In this document: positions 34,403 through 43,367 of the stretch, in pieces
Position numbering within the stretch: position 1 is the stretch's first letter
Layout of the letters: each line of letters opens with the position of its first letter
NCBI GenBank assembly: GCA_029975915.1
Contig: JARKOC010000133.1
Coordinates: forward strand, 26,737 to 90,736
Length of the DNA: 64,000 nucleotides
Reading direction: 5' to 3'
Source: Bryobacteraceae bacterium
Lineage (GTDB): Bacteria; Acidobacteriota; Terriglobia; Bryobacterales; Bryobacteraceae
Translations under genes and position numbers: made by a program
The notes under the pieces: generated by a model
Database searches by the model: none
Told to the model about the DNA's origin: nothing
What the model saw: only the letters and a program-made list of their open reading frames with translations

Positions 34403-35580
34403 AGGCACGGTTCTTCAATCAGTTTTACCTTCCCGACCGGGCGGCGACTGCCCAAATTCTTGGTGATGTCGTCGAGGGCGCCACTTTGCGATGGGGAGTC
34501 GGTGGCGGCGTTGGGGTGGTGTGCGGCGCGACTGCGTATGCCGGCAACGGAAACGGCAAGGAATCGGCCGGCACAGCGATTGGCGAGGTCCGTGTTGAAC
34601 GGCTGGGCAGTTTCAAGTTCGGACACGGGCATCTGCGGAAGCTTTTGAGCTATGCCGGATACTACGGCGGATCGATTTGGGAGGCGGCGGCGGGGGAAAA
34701 GGCGGAGGTGATCGTTACAATGACGACGCCGCCTCTGCTCGCCTTAGTCGGATGGATGGCTCAGTCCTTTCGGGGATCACGGCACGTGATCTGGGAGATG
34801 GATGTATACCCGGACGTGGCAGTTGGGTTGGGCACTTTCAAGAAGGGTGGGTTGCTTGATCGCTTCACGGGCTGGCTCGCCGACACGGCAAGACGAAAGG
34901 CGGACGGCGTAATCGTGCTGGGCCATTGCATGGCGCGGATTATGGAGCGGCGAGGCGTGCCCAGAGACAAGATTTGGATCTGTGAAAACTGGGCCGATGG
35001 CGCTGTCATCCGGCCCGTCCCGTTCCACGGAGGAAGCGAATTGAGGGTGCTGTACTCCGGCAACCTCGGGCTGGCTCACGACATCGAGACCTTTGCTGGC
35101 GCCGCCAGAGAACTTGGCGACGGCTATAGGGTAAGGTTTTGCGGCGGAGGCCCACGTATGGGCGAGATGAGAAACAGGCTAGCGGGATTGGACTGGATCA
35201 CCTTTGAGGGGTATGAGGAGCGGGAGAATCTCACGCAGAGGCTCGGCTGGGCGGACGTCGGGCTTGTAACTCAACGGGCCGAAACAATCGGGATGGTGGT
35301 CCCAAGCAAGGCTTACGGCATCATGGCCGCTGGCCGTGGTGTGCTTTACGTCGGGCCTGCGGAGAGCGAGATTGGGCAGCTGGTCGAGCGGGAGGGGGCT
35401 GGATGGAGGGTGGCAAACGGGGACTCTGGCGGTTTAGCTGCCTTGTTGGCGAGGCTGAGGCGCCACCGGCACGAGGTCGAACAAGCGGGAAAGAGGGCTC
35501 GCGAACTATTCGAGCGGCGGTACTCGACGCAAGAAGGGGTGGGGAGAGTTCTGGGAGCGATTGAGCGATGTATACACTGA
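34396..35580 (+). CDS. family 4 glycosyltransferase (WbuB-like)
   Basis: 394 residues from GTG 34396, preceded by GAGGAGG. The N-terminus FFNQFYLPD is typical of WbuB/WcaI-like transferases. It is followed by VIVTMTTPPLLALVGW, IWEMDVYPDVAVGLG, VLYSGNLGLAHDIETF and MVVPSKAYGIMAAGRGVLYVG. Family members add fucosamine-like or other sugars early in repeat-unit assembly. The frame is open for nine codons upstream, without a better start. The gene overlaps the wecA-like gene by 13 bases. Confidence 0.9.
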   Translation: MLKARFFNQFYLPDRAATAQILGDVVEGATLRWGVGGGVGVVCGATAYAGNGNGKESAGTAIGEVRVERLGSFKFGHGHLRKLLSYAGYYGGSIWEAAAGEKAEVIVTMTTPPLLALVGWMAQSFRGSRHVIWEMDVYPDVAVGLGTFKKGGLLDRFTGWLADTARRKADGVIVLGHCMARIMERRGVPRDKIWICENWADGAVIRPVPFHGGSELRVLYSGNLGLAHDIETFAGAARELGDGYRVRFCGGGPRMGEMRNRLAGLDWITFEGYEERENLTQRLGWADVGLVTQRAETIGMVVPSKAYGIMAAGRGVLYVGPAESEIGQLVEREGAGWRVANGDSGGLAALLARLRRHRHEVEQAGKRARELFERRYSTQEGVGRVLGAIERCIH

Positions 35581-37013
35581 GCTTTCTGGCATTTGTGTCT
35601 TTTGTTGTGGCACTGGCAGCAACGCCTCTCGTGCGGGAGTTGTTCCTGAGGTTGGGGGTTGTGGATTTCGCGGACGGGAAGAGGAAGTTGCATATCGGAG
35701 CAATTCCAAGAGTCGGCGGCGTCGCCGTGGTGCTCGCATATGGAGGAGCCTTTGGCCTGCTCTTGCTAACGAACCTGCATGGGGCGGAGACATTGGCAAA
35801 AGACATTGATCTTGTCTGGAAGTTGGCGCCGGCGGCGGCCTTGGTTTTCTTCATCGGGTTGATGGACGACATGATCCGCGTCCGTGCGAACTTGAAGTTT
35901 CTGGTTCATGTGGTGGCCGCGATGCTGGCCTACACGGCTGGAGCGAGAGTGTTGAACATCGGAGGTCGGGGATTTGAGGAAGTCTGGTGGAGCCTACCAT
36001 TAACGGTCTTCTGGCTTGTGCTCTGCACTAACGCCTTTAACCTGATCGACGGTGTTGATGGACTGGCGAGCGGCGTGGGCGTTTTCGCCGCTCTGACTGC
36101 AATGGCCGCAGGATTGATGCATGGCCACTACGGATTGGTGATGGCCACGGCCCCGCTGGCTGGGGCGTTGTTGGGTTTTCTGAGGTACAACTTCAGTCCC
36201 GCATCCATCTTTCTCGGCGACTCTGGGAGTTATGTGGTCGGATTCCTGCTTGGATGCTTTGGGCTGCTTTGGAGTCAGAAGGCTGCAACTCTTCTGGGAA
36301 TGACGGCCCCGCTGATGGCTCTTGCGATCCCGTTGATGGACACGGGTTTAAGCGTCGTCAGGAGGTTCCTCAGTGGGCGGCCTTTGTTCTGTGCAGACCG
36401 GGGTCATATCCATCATAAGTTGCTTGAGCGCGGCTGGCCCGTCAGACGGGCGGTACTCGTCCTGTACGCCGTATGCGGGATGGCCGCCGTCTTGTCTCTG
36501 ATCGGCAGCGCCTGGCAGGGAAGGATGACAGGGTTGGCGCTAGTGGTCTTCGTCGCCGGTGCGTGGGTAGGTGTGCAGCACCTCGGCTACACGGAACTAA
36601 GCACCGTTGGCAATCTGATCCGGCCGCGGGGCTTCCGCAGAATGATTGGCGCTGAAATGTCGCTGCGGGCGATCAAGGAGGGTCTCGCCCGCGCCGAGTC
36701 TCCCGCTGATGTTTGGGAGGTTGTGACCAAGGGGGCCAAGGAGTTTGGTTTCTCCTCAGCAATCATGTTCCTCGACGGCGTGAAGTACGGCGGGAGGTGG
36801 GTTGTGGTGCGCGACGAGTGGAGATTACTGGTTCCGCTCGGCGACCACGGTTTATTGGAATTGGGACACGGTTTTGAGTCCACGGCCGCTTCGCCAATGG
36901 CAGACCTTCTCGCAAGGGTGATCAAGGATGGCATCGATGCGGACCACCGACCCGCCAAGAGTCTCCCAGAGTGTGCCAGCTCCGCCAGCACAGCCGCCAT
37001 GGCAGGCGACTAA
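35568..37013 (+). CDS. WecA/MraY-family polyprenyl-phosphate sugar-1-phosphate transferase with cytosolic C-terminal extension
   Basis: 481 residues. About eleven membrane segments cover residues 1-340. All key motifs are present: GLMDDMIRV (Asp-Asp), NAFNLIDGVDGLASG, FLGDSGSYVVGF and the HIHHKLLERG loop. The enzyme starts the repeat unit by placing a HexNAc-1-P or similar on undecaprenyl phosphate. The last 130 or so residues are a soluble extension not found in E. coli WecA, with GAKEFGFSSAIMFLDGVKYGG and a Leu-rich strand pattern. Its role is unknown. Confidence 0.93.
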   Translation: MYTLSFLAFVSFVVALAATPLVRELFLRLGVVDFADGKRKLHIGAIPRVGGVAVVLAYGGAFGLLLLTNLHGAETLAKDIDLVWKLAPAAALVFFIGLMDDMIRVRANLKFLVHVVAAMLAYTAGARVLNIGGRGFEEVWWSLPLTVFWLVLCTNAFNLIDGVDGLASGVGVFAALTAMAAGLMHGHYGLVMATAPLAGALLGFLRYNFSPASIFLGDSGSYVVGFLLGCFGLLWSQKAATLLGMTAPLMALAIPLMDTGLSVVRRFLSGRPLFCADRGHIHHKLLERGWPVRRAVLVLYAVCGMAAVLSLIGSAWQGRMTGLALVVFVAGAWVGVQHLGYTELSTVGNLIRPRGFRRMIGAEMSLRAIKEGLARAESPADVWEVVTKGAKEFGFSSAIMFLDGVKYGGRWVVVRDEWRLLVPLGDHGLLELGHGFESTAASPMADLLARVIKDGIDADHRPAKSLPECASSASTAAMAGD

Positions 37014-37035
37014 TCTGGGCCGGCTGCGTTCGGCG

Positions 37036-37470
37036 CTATGGAGACCTCGGAACGCCGATGGCCTGGTTCCTGATGGCAACCCCGCCCATGGCGCCCGCAG
37101 CGAGGAAATTTGAAACAGCCAACTGCTTGTGCAGGTCGGGACGGCGGCGCAGGATCGTGCGTTGTATCAGTAGAGTTGTAGCGGTGATGCCGAGCTTTAC
37201 GACAGCTGATTGCCAACCGAATCGCGGGTTCTGCCCTCTCAGCGTTAACACAGGATTCAGTTCCGGCCTTCCCCAACTTGACGCCAAGTCCGCTGCGCTC
37301 GCCCCGACCAGCGCCGCGATGGAGATGCCATATGCCGATCCACGGGGACTTGGATCGGCGGCGCGCTTGGCTTCCGCCATGGAATTCGAGTGAACGATTG
37401 TGTCGCCAGTTAGCGCGGACTGTGCTGTAAGCGTAATTGCGAGCAGCAGTAAGCTGAGGAGGAGTCTCAT
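37036..37470 (-). CDS. small exported or membrane protein of unknown function
   Basis: 144 residues from ATG 37470, chosen because it starts a signal peptide (MRLLLSLLLLAITLTAQSALTG); the frame extends upstream but without a secretion signal. A second hydrophobic stretch is near GISIAALVGASAADLASSW, and the C-terminal half contains a third (AVSNFLAAGAMGGVAI). It is transcribed against the surrounding exopolysaccharide genes and faces the ligase-like gene across 12 bases. No family recognised. Confidence 0.65.
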   Translation of the reverse strand: MRLLLSLLLLAITLTAQSALTGDTIVHSNSMAEAKRAADPSPRGSAYGISIAALVGASAADLASSWGRPELNPVLTLRGQNPRFGWQSAVVKLGITATTLLIQRTILRRRPDLHKQLAVSNFLAAGAMGGVAIRNQAIGVPRSP

Positions 37471-37482
37471 ATCGCTAAGCGA

Positions 37483-38865
37483 ATGACTTTCGCAATGGAC
37501 ATATCGGAAAGGCGTGTGCCTGTGAGAGAGAATCGGCGCATGAAGTGGCTTCTGCTGGCCGGCTTGAGTGTCGCTCTCGCCCTCGCCGTAGCGATGAGAG
37601 GCGGCGTGGATAGCTCTCTTTGGAGTTGGCTCGAGGCGATCCTGATTTCGATGGGGTTGGCCGCAAGCTTCGCAAATCACGAACGTGACAGGCTTCTTGA
37701 TGCCCTGGTCTGTATTCTGTCAGCGATCGTCCTGGCGCAGTTGGTTCCGTTGCCGGAATGGCTGGTTCGATGGGTGTCTCCTGCGAGCGTGGAGATCTGG
37801 CGCGCAGCCGGCAGTTCAAGATGGATGCCCATTGGGGTGGCGCCGGCCGCAACCGTTGAAGAGGGAGTCAGACTCGTTGCGACGATGTCCGTGCTTCTCG
37901 CCGCCAGGCAGCTCGGCTCGCTCTGGCGAGACAAGATTTGGATTCCCGTTCTCCCCGTTGTTATTGTCGCGTGGCTGGAAAGCGTCCTTGGCTTAGTGCA
38001 GTATTCCCTCGCGCGGAACGGCGGCGAGCCGTTGGCATCGTCGGGTACCTATGTGAACCGGAATCACTACGCCGGCCTACTGGAGATGGCTTTCCTTGCT
38101 GCCCTCGCCGTCGGAGTCTGGCTCTACCGGAAAGGGCGAACTCGGCACAGCAGTTCCGGAAGAGCGGCTATTTGGGCCAGCCTCTGGTTCGCAATAGCGA
38201 CATGCATTTTGTTGGGAATCGTTACCTCGCAGTCGCGGATGGGATTCCTCTCTCCATTGGGAGGTGTGTCAATCGCTGGTCTGGTAGCGCTCGCAGCGAA
38301 GCGAGGACAGAAGGCGCCCCGGCGGGAGTGGTGGCGCGTCGGGTTGACTGCGGCGGCCTTCGCCGCCTGTCTTATTGTCGTCTTTGTATTCCTGCCGACA
38401 GATGAATTGATTGGCCGGTTTGCGGGATTTGTCCAGACCGAAGATATGACCCAGGACACTCGGCTTCGCATATGGCGGGATACCGGCAACTTGATTGCTG
38501 CCTACCCAGTCCTGGGATCCGGACTGGGTAGTTACGAAACGGCGCTGTTGCGCTATAAGTCAGCCGCGCCGGAGCATACCGTAGACTACGCTCACAATGA
38601 CTACCTTCAAGTGCTGGCGGAAACTGGATTCGTTGGTTTCGCCGCGGTTTGTGCGCTTATAGGCTATGTCTTCTGGCGGGCCGGCCGCGTTGTGCGATGG
38701 GAGCGCGAACGCAGAAACTGGTGGATTGCGGTTGGTCTGACGGCAAGTTTGGCGGCAATGGCGCTTCACAGTTTCGTGGATTTCAACCTTTACATTCCAG
38801 CGAATGCGCTGGCGCTGGCTTGGTTGGCCGGCCTGGCCGTCAGTGACGGGATGGAGGCCCGGTGA
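37483..38865 (+). CDS. O-antigen ligase/polymerase family protein (Wzy_C)
   Basis: 460 residues, about twelve membrane segments. The Wzy_C hallmark is present in the large loop: SGTYVNRNHYAGLLEM, SQSRMGFLSPLGG, GSGLGSYE and YAHNDYLQVLAETG. These His and Arg residues are typical of ligases and polymerases that act on undecaprenyl-linked glycans in the periplasm. This is the second such protein of the locus. The start is uncertain: 37483 lies only 12 bases from the divergent gene, and ATG 37540, just before the first membrane segment and after GAGAGA, would leave room for a promoter. Confidence 0.85.
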   Translation: MTFAMDISERRVPVRENRRMKWLLLAGLSVALALAVAMRGGVDSSLWSWLEAILISMGLAASFANHERDRLLDALVCILSAIVLAQLVPLPEWLVRWVSPASVEIWRAAGSSRWMPIGVAPAATVEEGVRLVATMSVLLAARQLGSLWRDKIWIPVLPVVIVAWLESVLGLVQYSLARNGGEPLASSGTYVNRNHYAGLLEMAFLAALAVGVWLYRKGRTRHSSSGRAAIWASLWFAIATCILLGIVTSQSRMGFLSPLGGVSIAGLVALAAKRGQKAPRREWWRVGLTAAAFAACLIVVFVFLPTDELIGRFAGFVQTEDMTQDTRLRIWRDTGNLIAAYPVLGSGLGSYETALLRYKSAAPEHTVDYAHNDYLQVLAETGFVGFAAVCALIGYVFWRAGRVVRWERERRNWWIAVGLTASLAAMALHSFVDFNLYIPANALALAWLAGLAVSDGMEAR

Positions 38866-38975
38866 GACAGTACCCGAAGCGGATCATGGCACAGTCCGCC
38901 TTGAGGACTCACACCTGAACTGGCCTTATTGTTACGCCTCTGGGACCGGTCCACTGGTCGGCGGCGGACTGGAAC

Positions 38976-39584
38976 TTACGCCGGAAGTGGCCCCAGGGCC
39001 ACAACAATTGCCGTCGTAACATCCGGCCCTAGCTTCCGGTAGCCATGCGGCACGCTGGCATCGAAGTAAACTGCATCGCCTTCCAGAAGTTCATGCCTGG
39101 TCTCACTTGTGCTCAACTCCAGCCTTCCGGATATGACGTAGATTAACTCGGCCCCTGGATGGCTGTGCTTCTTGACCTGCTCAGGCGCCAGTTGCTCAAA
39201 CGTTGCCAGGTAGGAGTTCAGCTTACGGTTTGGAACGGCGAAATCGAGGCTTTCGAAGTGATAGGCAGGCGGGTTGCGGTCTGGGGATTCTGGGAATCTC
39301 AGCCGGTCGCTTCTGCGGCTGATCTCGAAAACGGGCGCAGGCTCTGAATTGAAAAAGTGATCCAGGCCGACATCGAATACCATGGCGATCCGTAGGAGTG
39401 TGGGCAGGGTCGGGTGCATGAGTTCCCGCTCAAGTTTGGAGAGCATGGCCGGAGACAGCCCCGTGTGCTTGCCAAGTTCGATGAGACCCATGCCTTTCCG
39501 GAGCCGCAAGCGTCTCAATTTGCTCCCGATCCCGTACTTCTTTAGCCCCTGTGTGATGGTTTCAGAAGGCATAACCGTTGCCAT
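38976..39584 (-). CDS. XRE-family transcriptional regulator with cupin domain
   Basis: 202 residues. The helix-turn-helix spans about residues 18-75 (LRRLRLRKGMGLIELGKHTGLSPAMLSKLE). A cupin_2 barrel spans about 125-200 (HSHPGAELIYVISGRLEL, then GDAVYFDASVPHGYRKLG). The two-domain layout is that of regulators such as PuuR or SutR that sense a small ligand. A 12-bp dyad sits inside its own predicted promoter, so it may regulate itself and the divergent fasciclin operon. AAAGGA lies close to the ATG. Confidence 0.9.
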   Translation of the reverse strand: MATVMPSETITQGLKKYGIGSKLRRLRLRKGMGLIELGKHTGLSPAMLSKLERELMHPTLPTLLRIAMVFDVGLDHFFNSEPAPVFEISRRSDRLRFPESPDRNPPAYHFESLDFAVPNRKLNSYLATFEQLAPEQVKKHSHPGAELIYVISGRLELSTSETRHELLEGDAVYFDASVPHGYRKLGPDVTTAIVVALGPLPA

Positions 39585-39630
39585 TTTCCTTTCAGTAGCT
39601 GATGCAGGCGCCCTTTTTCGTTAGGCGAAA

Positions 39631-39659
39631 TCTATATAGAACCTGTTCTCTATAGTAAA
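39631..39659 (-). promoter_or_regulatory. promoter of the XRE-cupin gene with dyad in the spacer
   Basis: On the minus strand TTTACT (39659-39654) and TATAGA (39636-39631) are separated by exactly 17 bases. The spacer contains the dyad AGAAC-CT-GTTCT (39638-39649), a plausible operator. A rightward TATAGT (39651-39656) is also present, so the site could control both directions. Confidence 0.45.
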
Positions 39660-39742
39660 ACATCTTTTCCTATGAGGCAGGTTACGGCCTTCGAGCCACG
39701 CAGAAGTATCAACGACCTGCCACTAAACAAAGGAGACCTACA

Positions 39743-40219
39743 ATGAGATCGATTCGCACCTTCCTGCTGGCCGGGGCTCTGGCCCTGACGATGGCCAGCC
39801 ACAATGCCTCAGCAGCCGATATCGTGGATACGGCCGTTGCTGGCAAGTTCAACACCCTGGTGGCCGCCGTGAAAGCTGCTGGCCTTGTCGAGACCTTGAA
39901 GGGATCTGGGCCCTTCACGGTTTTCGCCCCGACCGATGAAGCCTTCGCCAAACTGCCGGCCGGTACGGTCGAGAACCTGCTGAAACCGGAAAACAAGGCC
40001 AAGTTGCAAAGCATCCTGACCTACCACGTGGTAGCTGGCAAAGTGATGGCTGCCGACGTGGTGAAACTCAATTCGGCTCAGACGGTGCAGGGCCAAAACA
40101 TCAGCATTAGGACGACGGGGGGCGGCGTGATGGTGAACAACGCCAATGTGGTCAAGGCCGACATCGAGACCTCCAACGGCGTGATTCACGTGATCGACAC
40201 GGTGATCCTGCCGCAGTAG
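39743..40219 (+). CDS. secreted fasciclin-domain protein
   Basis: 158 residues: signal peptide (cleaved near NASAAD) and a single fasciclin (FAS1) domain covering the rest. The conserved blocks are [15 protein letters not shown] (H1-like) and [16 protein letters not shown] followed by [19 protein letters not shown] (H2-like). FAS1 proteins mediate adhesion at the cell surface or in biofilm matrix. AAAGGAGA precedes the ATG; the downstream gene has almost the same ribosome binding site, and the two probably form an operon. Confidence 0.95.
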   Translation: MRSIRTFLLAGALALTMASHNASAADIVDTAVAGKFNTLVAAVKAAGLVETLKGSGPFTVFAPTDEAFAKLPAGTVENLLKPENKAKLQSILTYHVVAGKVMAADVVKLNSAQTVQGQNISIRTTGGGVMVNNANVVKADIETSNGVIHVIDTVILPQ

Positions 40220-40259
40220 TCCAGGAATTAACCCGTCCTACGAAAGGAGAATCATCCAG

Positions 40260-40934
40260 ATGAAAACACTTTTTGCGTTTCTGGTCCTCAGTGCCGCCAC
40301 GCTGATGGCAGATTCCACTACCGGCAAAGTGCGCGTTGTGCATGCCTCGCCCGATGCTCCCGCTGTGGACGTTTTGGTAGATGGCGTGAAGGTTCTCGAA
40401 AACCTCCCGTTCAGGGAATATTCGGAGTATCTGGCGCTTCCCGCAGGGCCCCATGATATCCGCGTCAATGTGACTGGAACCAGCACCACCGTCCTGCAAG
40501 CTGCACCCAACGTGGAAGCTGGCAAGGCATACACGGCCATCGCAGCCGGTTTCGCGGGCGGCCAGTCCCCAGCCCTCGATCTCATGCTCCTGGCTGATCA
40601 GACGGCGCCTGTGGAAGGTGTGAACATCAAGCTTCGAGTCGTTCATGCCGCGCCAAGCGCGCCCGGCGTTGATATCTATGTCACAACGCCTTTCGAGAGC
40701 CTCGACAACAAGTCGCCGCTTCTCCAAAATGTACCTTTCAAAGCAGCCTCGGGCTACTATACCGTGCCTGTGTCCCTCTACCAGGCCCGCGTTGCTGTGG
40801 CCGGAACCAAGACCATTGCCATCGACTCGCACCGTCTCGTTACTTGGAATGGCATGGTCCGCACTATCGTTGCTGTCGACAACAGGGGTGGAGGCGCCCC
40901 ATTCGACTTCATCATCCTGCCGGAGCTGAACTAG
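40260..40934 (+). CDS. secreted protein with two DUF4397 modules
   Basis: 224 residues with a signal peptide (MKTLFAFLVLSAATLMA). Two homologous modules follow: KVRVVHASPDAPAVDVLVDG at residue 21 and KLRVVHAAPSAPGVDIYV at about 124, each followed by a strand-rich stretch ending in a V-x-V-x-GT pattern. DUF4397 proteins are exported and thought to act at the cell surface. AAAGGAGA lies upstream of the ATG. A strong hairpin ends the operon 24 bases after the stop. Confidence 0.9.
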   Translation: MKTLFAFLVLSAATLMADSTTGKVRVVHASPDAPAVDVLVDGVKVLENLPFREYSEYLALPAGPHDIRVNVTGTSTTVLQAAPNVEAGKAYTAIAAGFAGGQSPALDLMLLADQTAPVEGVNIKLRVVHAAPSAPGVDIYVTTPFESLDNKSPLLQNVPFKAASGYYTVPVSLYQARVAVAGTKTIAIDSHRLVTWNGMVRTIVAVDNRGGGAPFDFIILPELN

Positions 40935-40957
40935 GTTTCACTTTGGTAAAAATTCTG

Positions 40958-40991
40958 GGCAGGATCAATCCTAGCGGTTCTTGATCCTGCC
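40958..40991 (+). terminator. stem-loop terminator after the fasciclin/DUF4397 operon
   Basis: Perfect 11-bp arms (40958-40968 and 40981-40991) around a 12-base loop. The T-run after it on the plus strand is weak (TCTTC); on the minus strand an A/T-rich stretch follows. It separates the fasciclin operon from the carotenoid genes. Confidence 0.6.
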
Positions 40992-41002
40992 TCTTCAACA
41001 TC

Positions 41003-41015
41003 GTAGATCTACAAT
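41003..41015 (+). promoter_or_regulatory. candidate -10 and palindrome of the carotenoid operon
   Basis: A perfect palindrome GTAGATCTAC (41003-41012) overlaps the -10-like hexamer TACAAT (41010-41015), 38 bases before the crtE start. The layout would let a regulator block the promoter. No convincing -35 is present. Confidence 0.4.
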
Positions 41016-41053
41016 CTCGAGTCCCTGGCCCCTCTGAGGAATCTAACAGCAAT

Positions 41054-41893
41054 ATGAGCACCGCAGTCGCAAGACCTTTCCTTCGCACTTCTTCCATGCT
41101 CAGTTCGGACCGAAGCGCGATAGATGCTGAACTCACGGCGCTCGTTCTCCCGCCCGGCGCCAATCCGAGCCCGTTCCGTAAGGCTATGGAGTACGCCACC
41201 TTCGGTCCTGGCCAGCGTCTGCGCCCAGTTCTGGCCATGAGAATTGCGCGTACCCTGGGCATCAGTAGCGCATTGACGCTAAGAGCTGCGGCCGCGATTG
41301 AGCTGTTGCACTGCGCTTCTCTGATCGTGGATGACCTTCCATGCATGGATAACGACAACCAACGGCGTGGAAGGCCTGCAACCCACATGGTTTACGGAGA
41401 ATCGACTGCACTGCTGGCGGCCTTTGGCTTAGTCGGGCTCGCTGGCCGCTCTCTATTGACTCTGCGTTTCCACCCATCCTCGGCTGGCTCAATCCTCGCG
41501 TTCCAGGCCCGCCTTCTCGGCGTTCTCGACCTCGCCGGCCTGTGTGAAGGCCAGGACATGGATCTGCGTCTCCAGGGGGACGAAAGAGCGTTGCTCCGGT
41601 CTCGAATCAACGAGCTGAAGACCGTTCCGCTTTTCGAACTTGCCGGCTACGCTGGCTCACTGCCTCTCAATCCCGAATCACCCAGCGCACTGGCTGCTGT
41701 GGAATTCACACGCTCGTTTGGTCGTGCATATCAACTCGTCGATGACTTCCTGGACGGCGAAATCATGAGCCGCAATCGCGCCATGAACGCTGTCCGCAGG
41801 TCTCGTGCTCTCCTCGACTTCTTCCAACCGTCGGCTGAACTCCATGAACTCATCGATCTCCTCGAACAGCGCCTCCGGACGGCCCGGCGGTAA
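41054..41893 (+). CDS. crtE: polyprenyl (geranylgeranyl) diphosphate synthase
   Basis: 279 residues, all-helical prenyl transferase. The motifs are GQRLRPVL, the first Asp-rich motif DDLPCMD (Asp93-Asp99), ELKTVPLF (Lys189) and the second Asp-rich motif DDFLD (Asp230-Asp234). It should make GGPP for the phytoene synthase two genes downstream. The protein is slightly shorter than usual and has a basic C-terminus. The start ATG lies 11 bases after GAGGAA. The 3' end overlaps the phytoene desaturase gene by 50 bases. Confidence 0.92.
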   Translation: MSTAVARPFLRTSSMLSSDRSAIDAELTALVLPPGANPSPFRKAMEYATFGPGQRLRPVLAMRIARTLGISSALTLRAAAAIELLHCASLIVDDLPCMDNDNQRRGRPATHMVYGESTALLAAFGLVGLAGRSLLTLRFHPSSAGSILAFQARLLGVLDLAGLCEGQDMDLRLQGDERALLRSRINELKTVPLFELAGYAGSLPLNPESPSALAAVEFTRSFGRAYQLVDDFLDGEIMSRNRAMNAVRRSRALLDFFQPSAELHELIDLLEQRLRTARR

Positions 41894-43367
41894 ACGGATC
41901 GTCGTCATTGGGAGCGGATTCGGCGGTCTCGGCGCCGCGATCCGCCTTCAATCGCGCGGCTACCAGGTCGATCTCGTCGAGGCCAGGGACATGCTCGGCG
42001 GGCGAGCATATGTCTACCGCCAGGACGGCTTCACATTTGACGGCGGCCCGACCGTCATCACCGCTCCTTTCATGATCGAAGAGATCTTCGCGCAGGCCGG
42101 CCGGGATATTCGTGACTATGTGGATATCGTGCCGGTTGATCCCTTCTACCGGATCGAGTTCCACGACGGACGGTCGTTCGAGTACAACAACAACGAGGCG
42201 GAAACCGAACGAAGGGTCGCGGCCTTCTCCCCGGGCGACCTTGACGGGTACAAACGAATGATCCAGGCCGCCAAGGCCATCTTCCAGAAGGGATTCATCG
42301 AACTTTCAGACAGGCCCTTTCTGAAATTCACCGACATGCTGCCGATTGTGCCCGACCTCGTCCGGCTTCAGTCGCACAAGACCGTTTATTCATTTGTTTC
42401 CCAGTATGTTAAGGACCCACTGTTGCGCCGGGTCTTTTCCTTCCATCCGCTGCTCGTCGGCGGAAATCCGTTCCAGACGACGTCGATCTACGCACTCATT
42501 CATTACCTCGAACGTCAGTGGGGGGTGCACTACGTGATGGGCGGCACTGGCGCGCTGGTTGAGGCGATGGGAAGACTCTTTACCGAACTTGGTGGCCGGA
42601 TTCACCTCAAATCACCCGTCTCCCGGATCGTCGTCCAGGATGGCCGCGCAACCGGAGTGGAAACCGCGAACGGCCTTCGCTTGCCATCCGACGCGGTGGT
42701 GTCGAACGCGGATGTCGCAAACACATACCGGAAGATGCTTCCGGCTGAGGTCCGCCGCAAGTACTCGGACGCCCGGCTAGACCGCATGAAGTACTCCATG
42801 GGCCTGTATGTAATTTACTTTGGTACCCGCAAACAGTATCCGGATCTGCGCCACCACACGATTATCCTGAGTTCGACCTACCGGGAACTTTTGGACGACA
42901 TCTTCAATAAGAAGACGCTGAGCGACGAATTTTCTCTCTATCTGCATCGTCCTTCGGCAACCGACCCTCGCATGGCGCCGGATGGCTGCGATTGCTTCTA
43001 TGCGCTCGTGCCGGTGCCCAACCAACTCTCAGGCATCGATTGGGCTGAGCACGATGAGCCCTTCAAACGCCGAATCCTTGAGTTCCTCGACGCGAAGTAC
43101 ATGCCCGGGCTACTCGACAGTCTCGCGACGGTCCGCACTCTCACCCCGCTCGGATTCGAGACGGAACTGAATTCGTACCGTGGCGCCGGTTTCAGTTTCG
43201 AGCCCATCTTCACCCAGTCCGCCTGGTTCCGGCCACACAACCAGAGCGAAGATATCCCGAATCTCTATTTCGCCGGCGCAGGGACGCATCCTGGAGCGGG
43301 GGTTCCCGGCGTCCTGAGTTCAGCCAAGATCGCGGAGAAGTTGATTTGCGCGAATCATCCCAACTGA
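41844..43367 (+). CDS. crtI: phytoene desaturase (CrtI-type)
   Basis: 507 residues from ATG 41844; the frame is open back to 41805, inside crtE. The FAD-binding motif is RIVVIGSGFGGLGAAIRL at the N-terminus, followed by the CrtI blocks DGGPTVITAPFMIEEIF, HPLLVGGNPFQTTSIY and, near the C-terminus, NLYFAGAGTHPGAGVPGVLSSAKIAEKLI. It introduces double bonds into phytoene; how many steps (neurosporene or lycopene) is not predictable. Overlaps with crtE (50 bases) and crtB (22 bases) imply translational coupling. Confidence 0.95.
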   Translation: MNSSISSNSASGRPGGKRIVVIGSGFGGLGAAIRLQSRGYQVDLVEARDMLGGRAYVYRQDGFTFDGGPTVITAPFMIEEIFAQAGRDIRDYVDIVPVDPFYRIEFHDGRSFEYNNNEAETERRVAAFSPGDLDGYKRMIQAAKAIFQKGFIELSDRPFLKFTDMLPIVPDLVRLQSHKTVYSFVSQYVKDPLLRRVFSFHPLLVGGNPFQTTSIYALIHYLERQWGVHYVMGGTGALVEAMGRLFTELGGRIHLKSPVSRIVVQDGRATGVETANGLRLPSDAVVSNADVANTYRKMLPAEVRRKYSDARLDRMKYSMGLYVIYFGTRKQYPDLRHHTIILSSTYRELLDDIFNKKTLSDEFSLYLHRPSATDPRMAPDGCDCFYALVPVPNQLSGIDWAEHDEPFKRRILEFLDAKYMPGLLDSLATVRTLTPLGFETELNSYRGAGFSFEPIFTQSAWFRPHNQSEDIPNLYFAGAGTHPGAGVPGVLSSAKIAEKLICANHPN

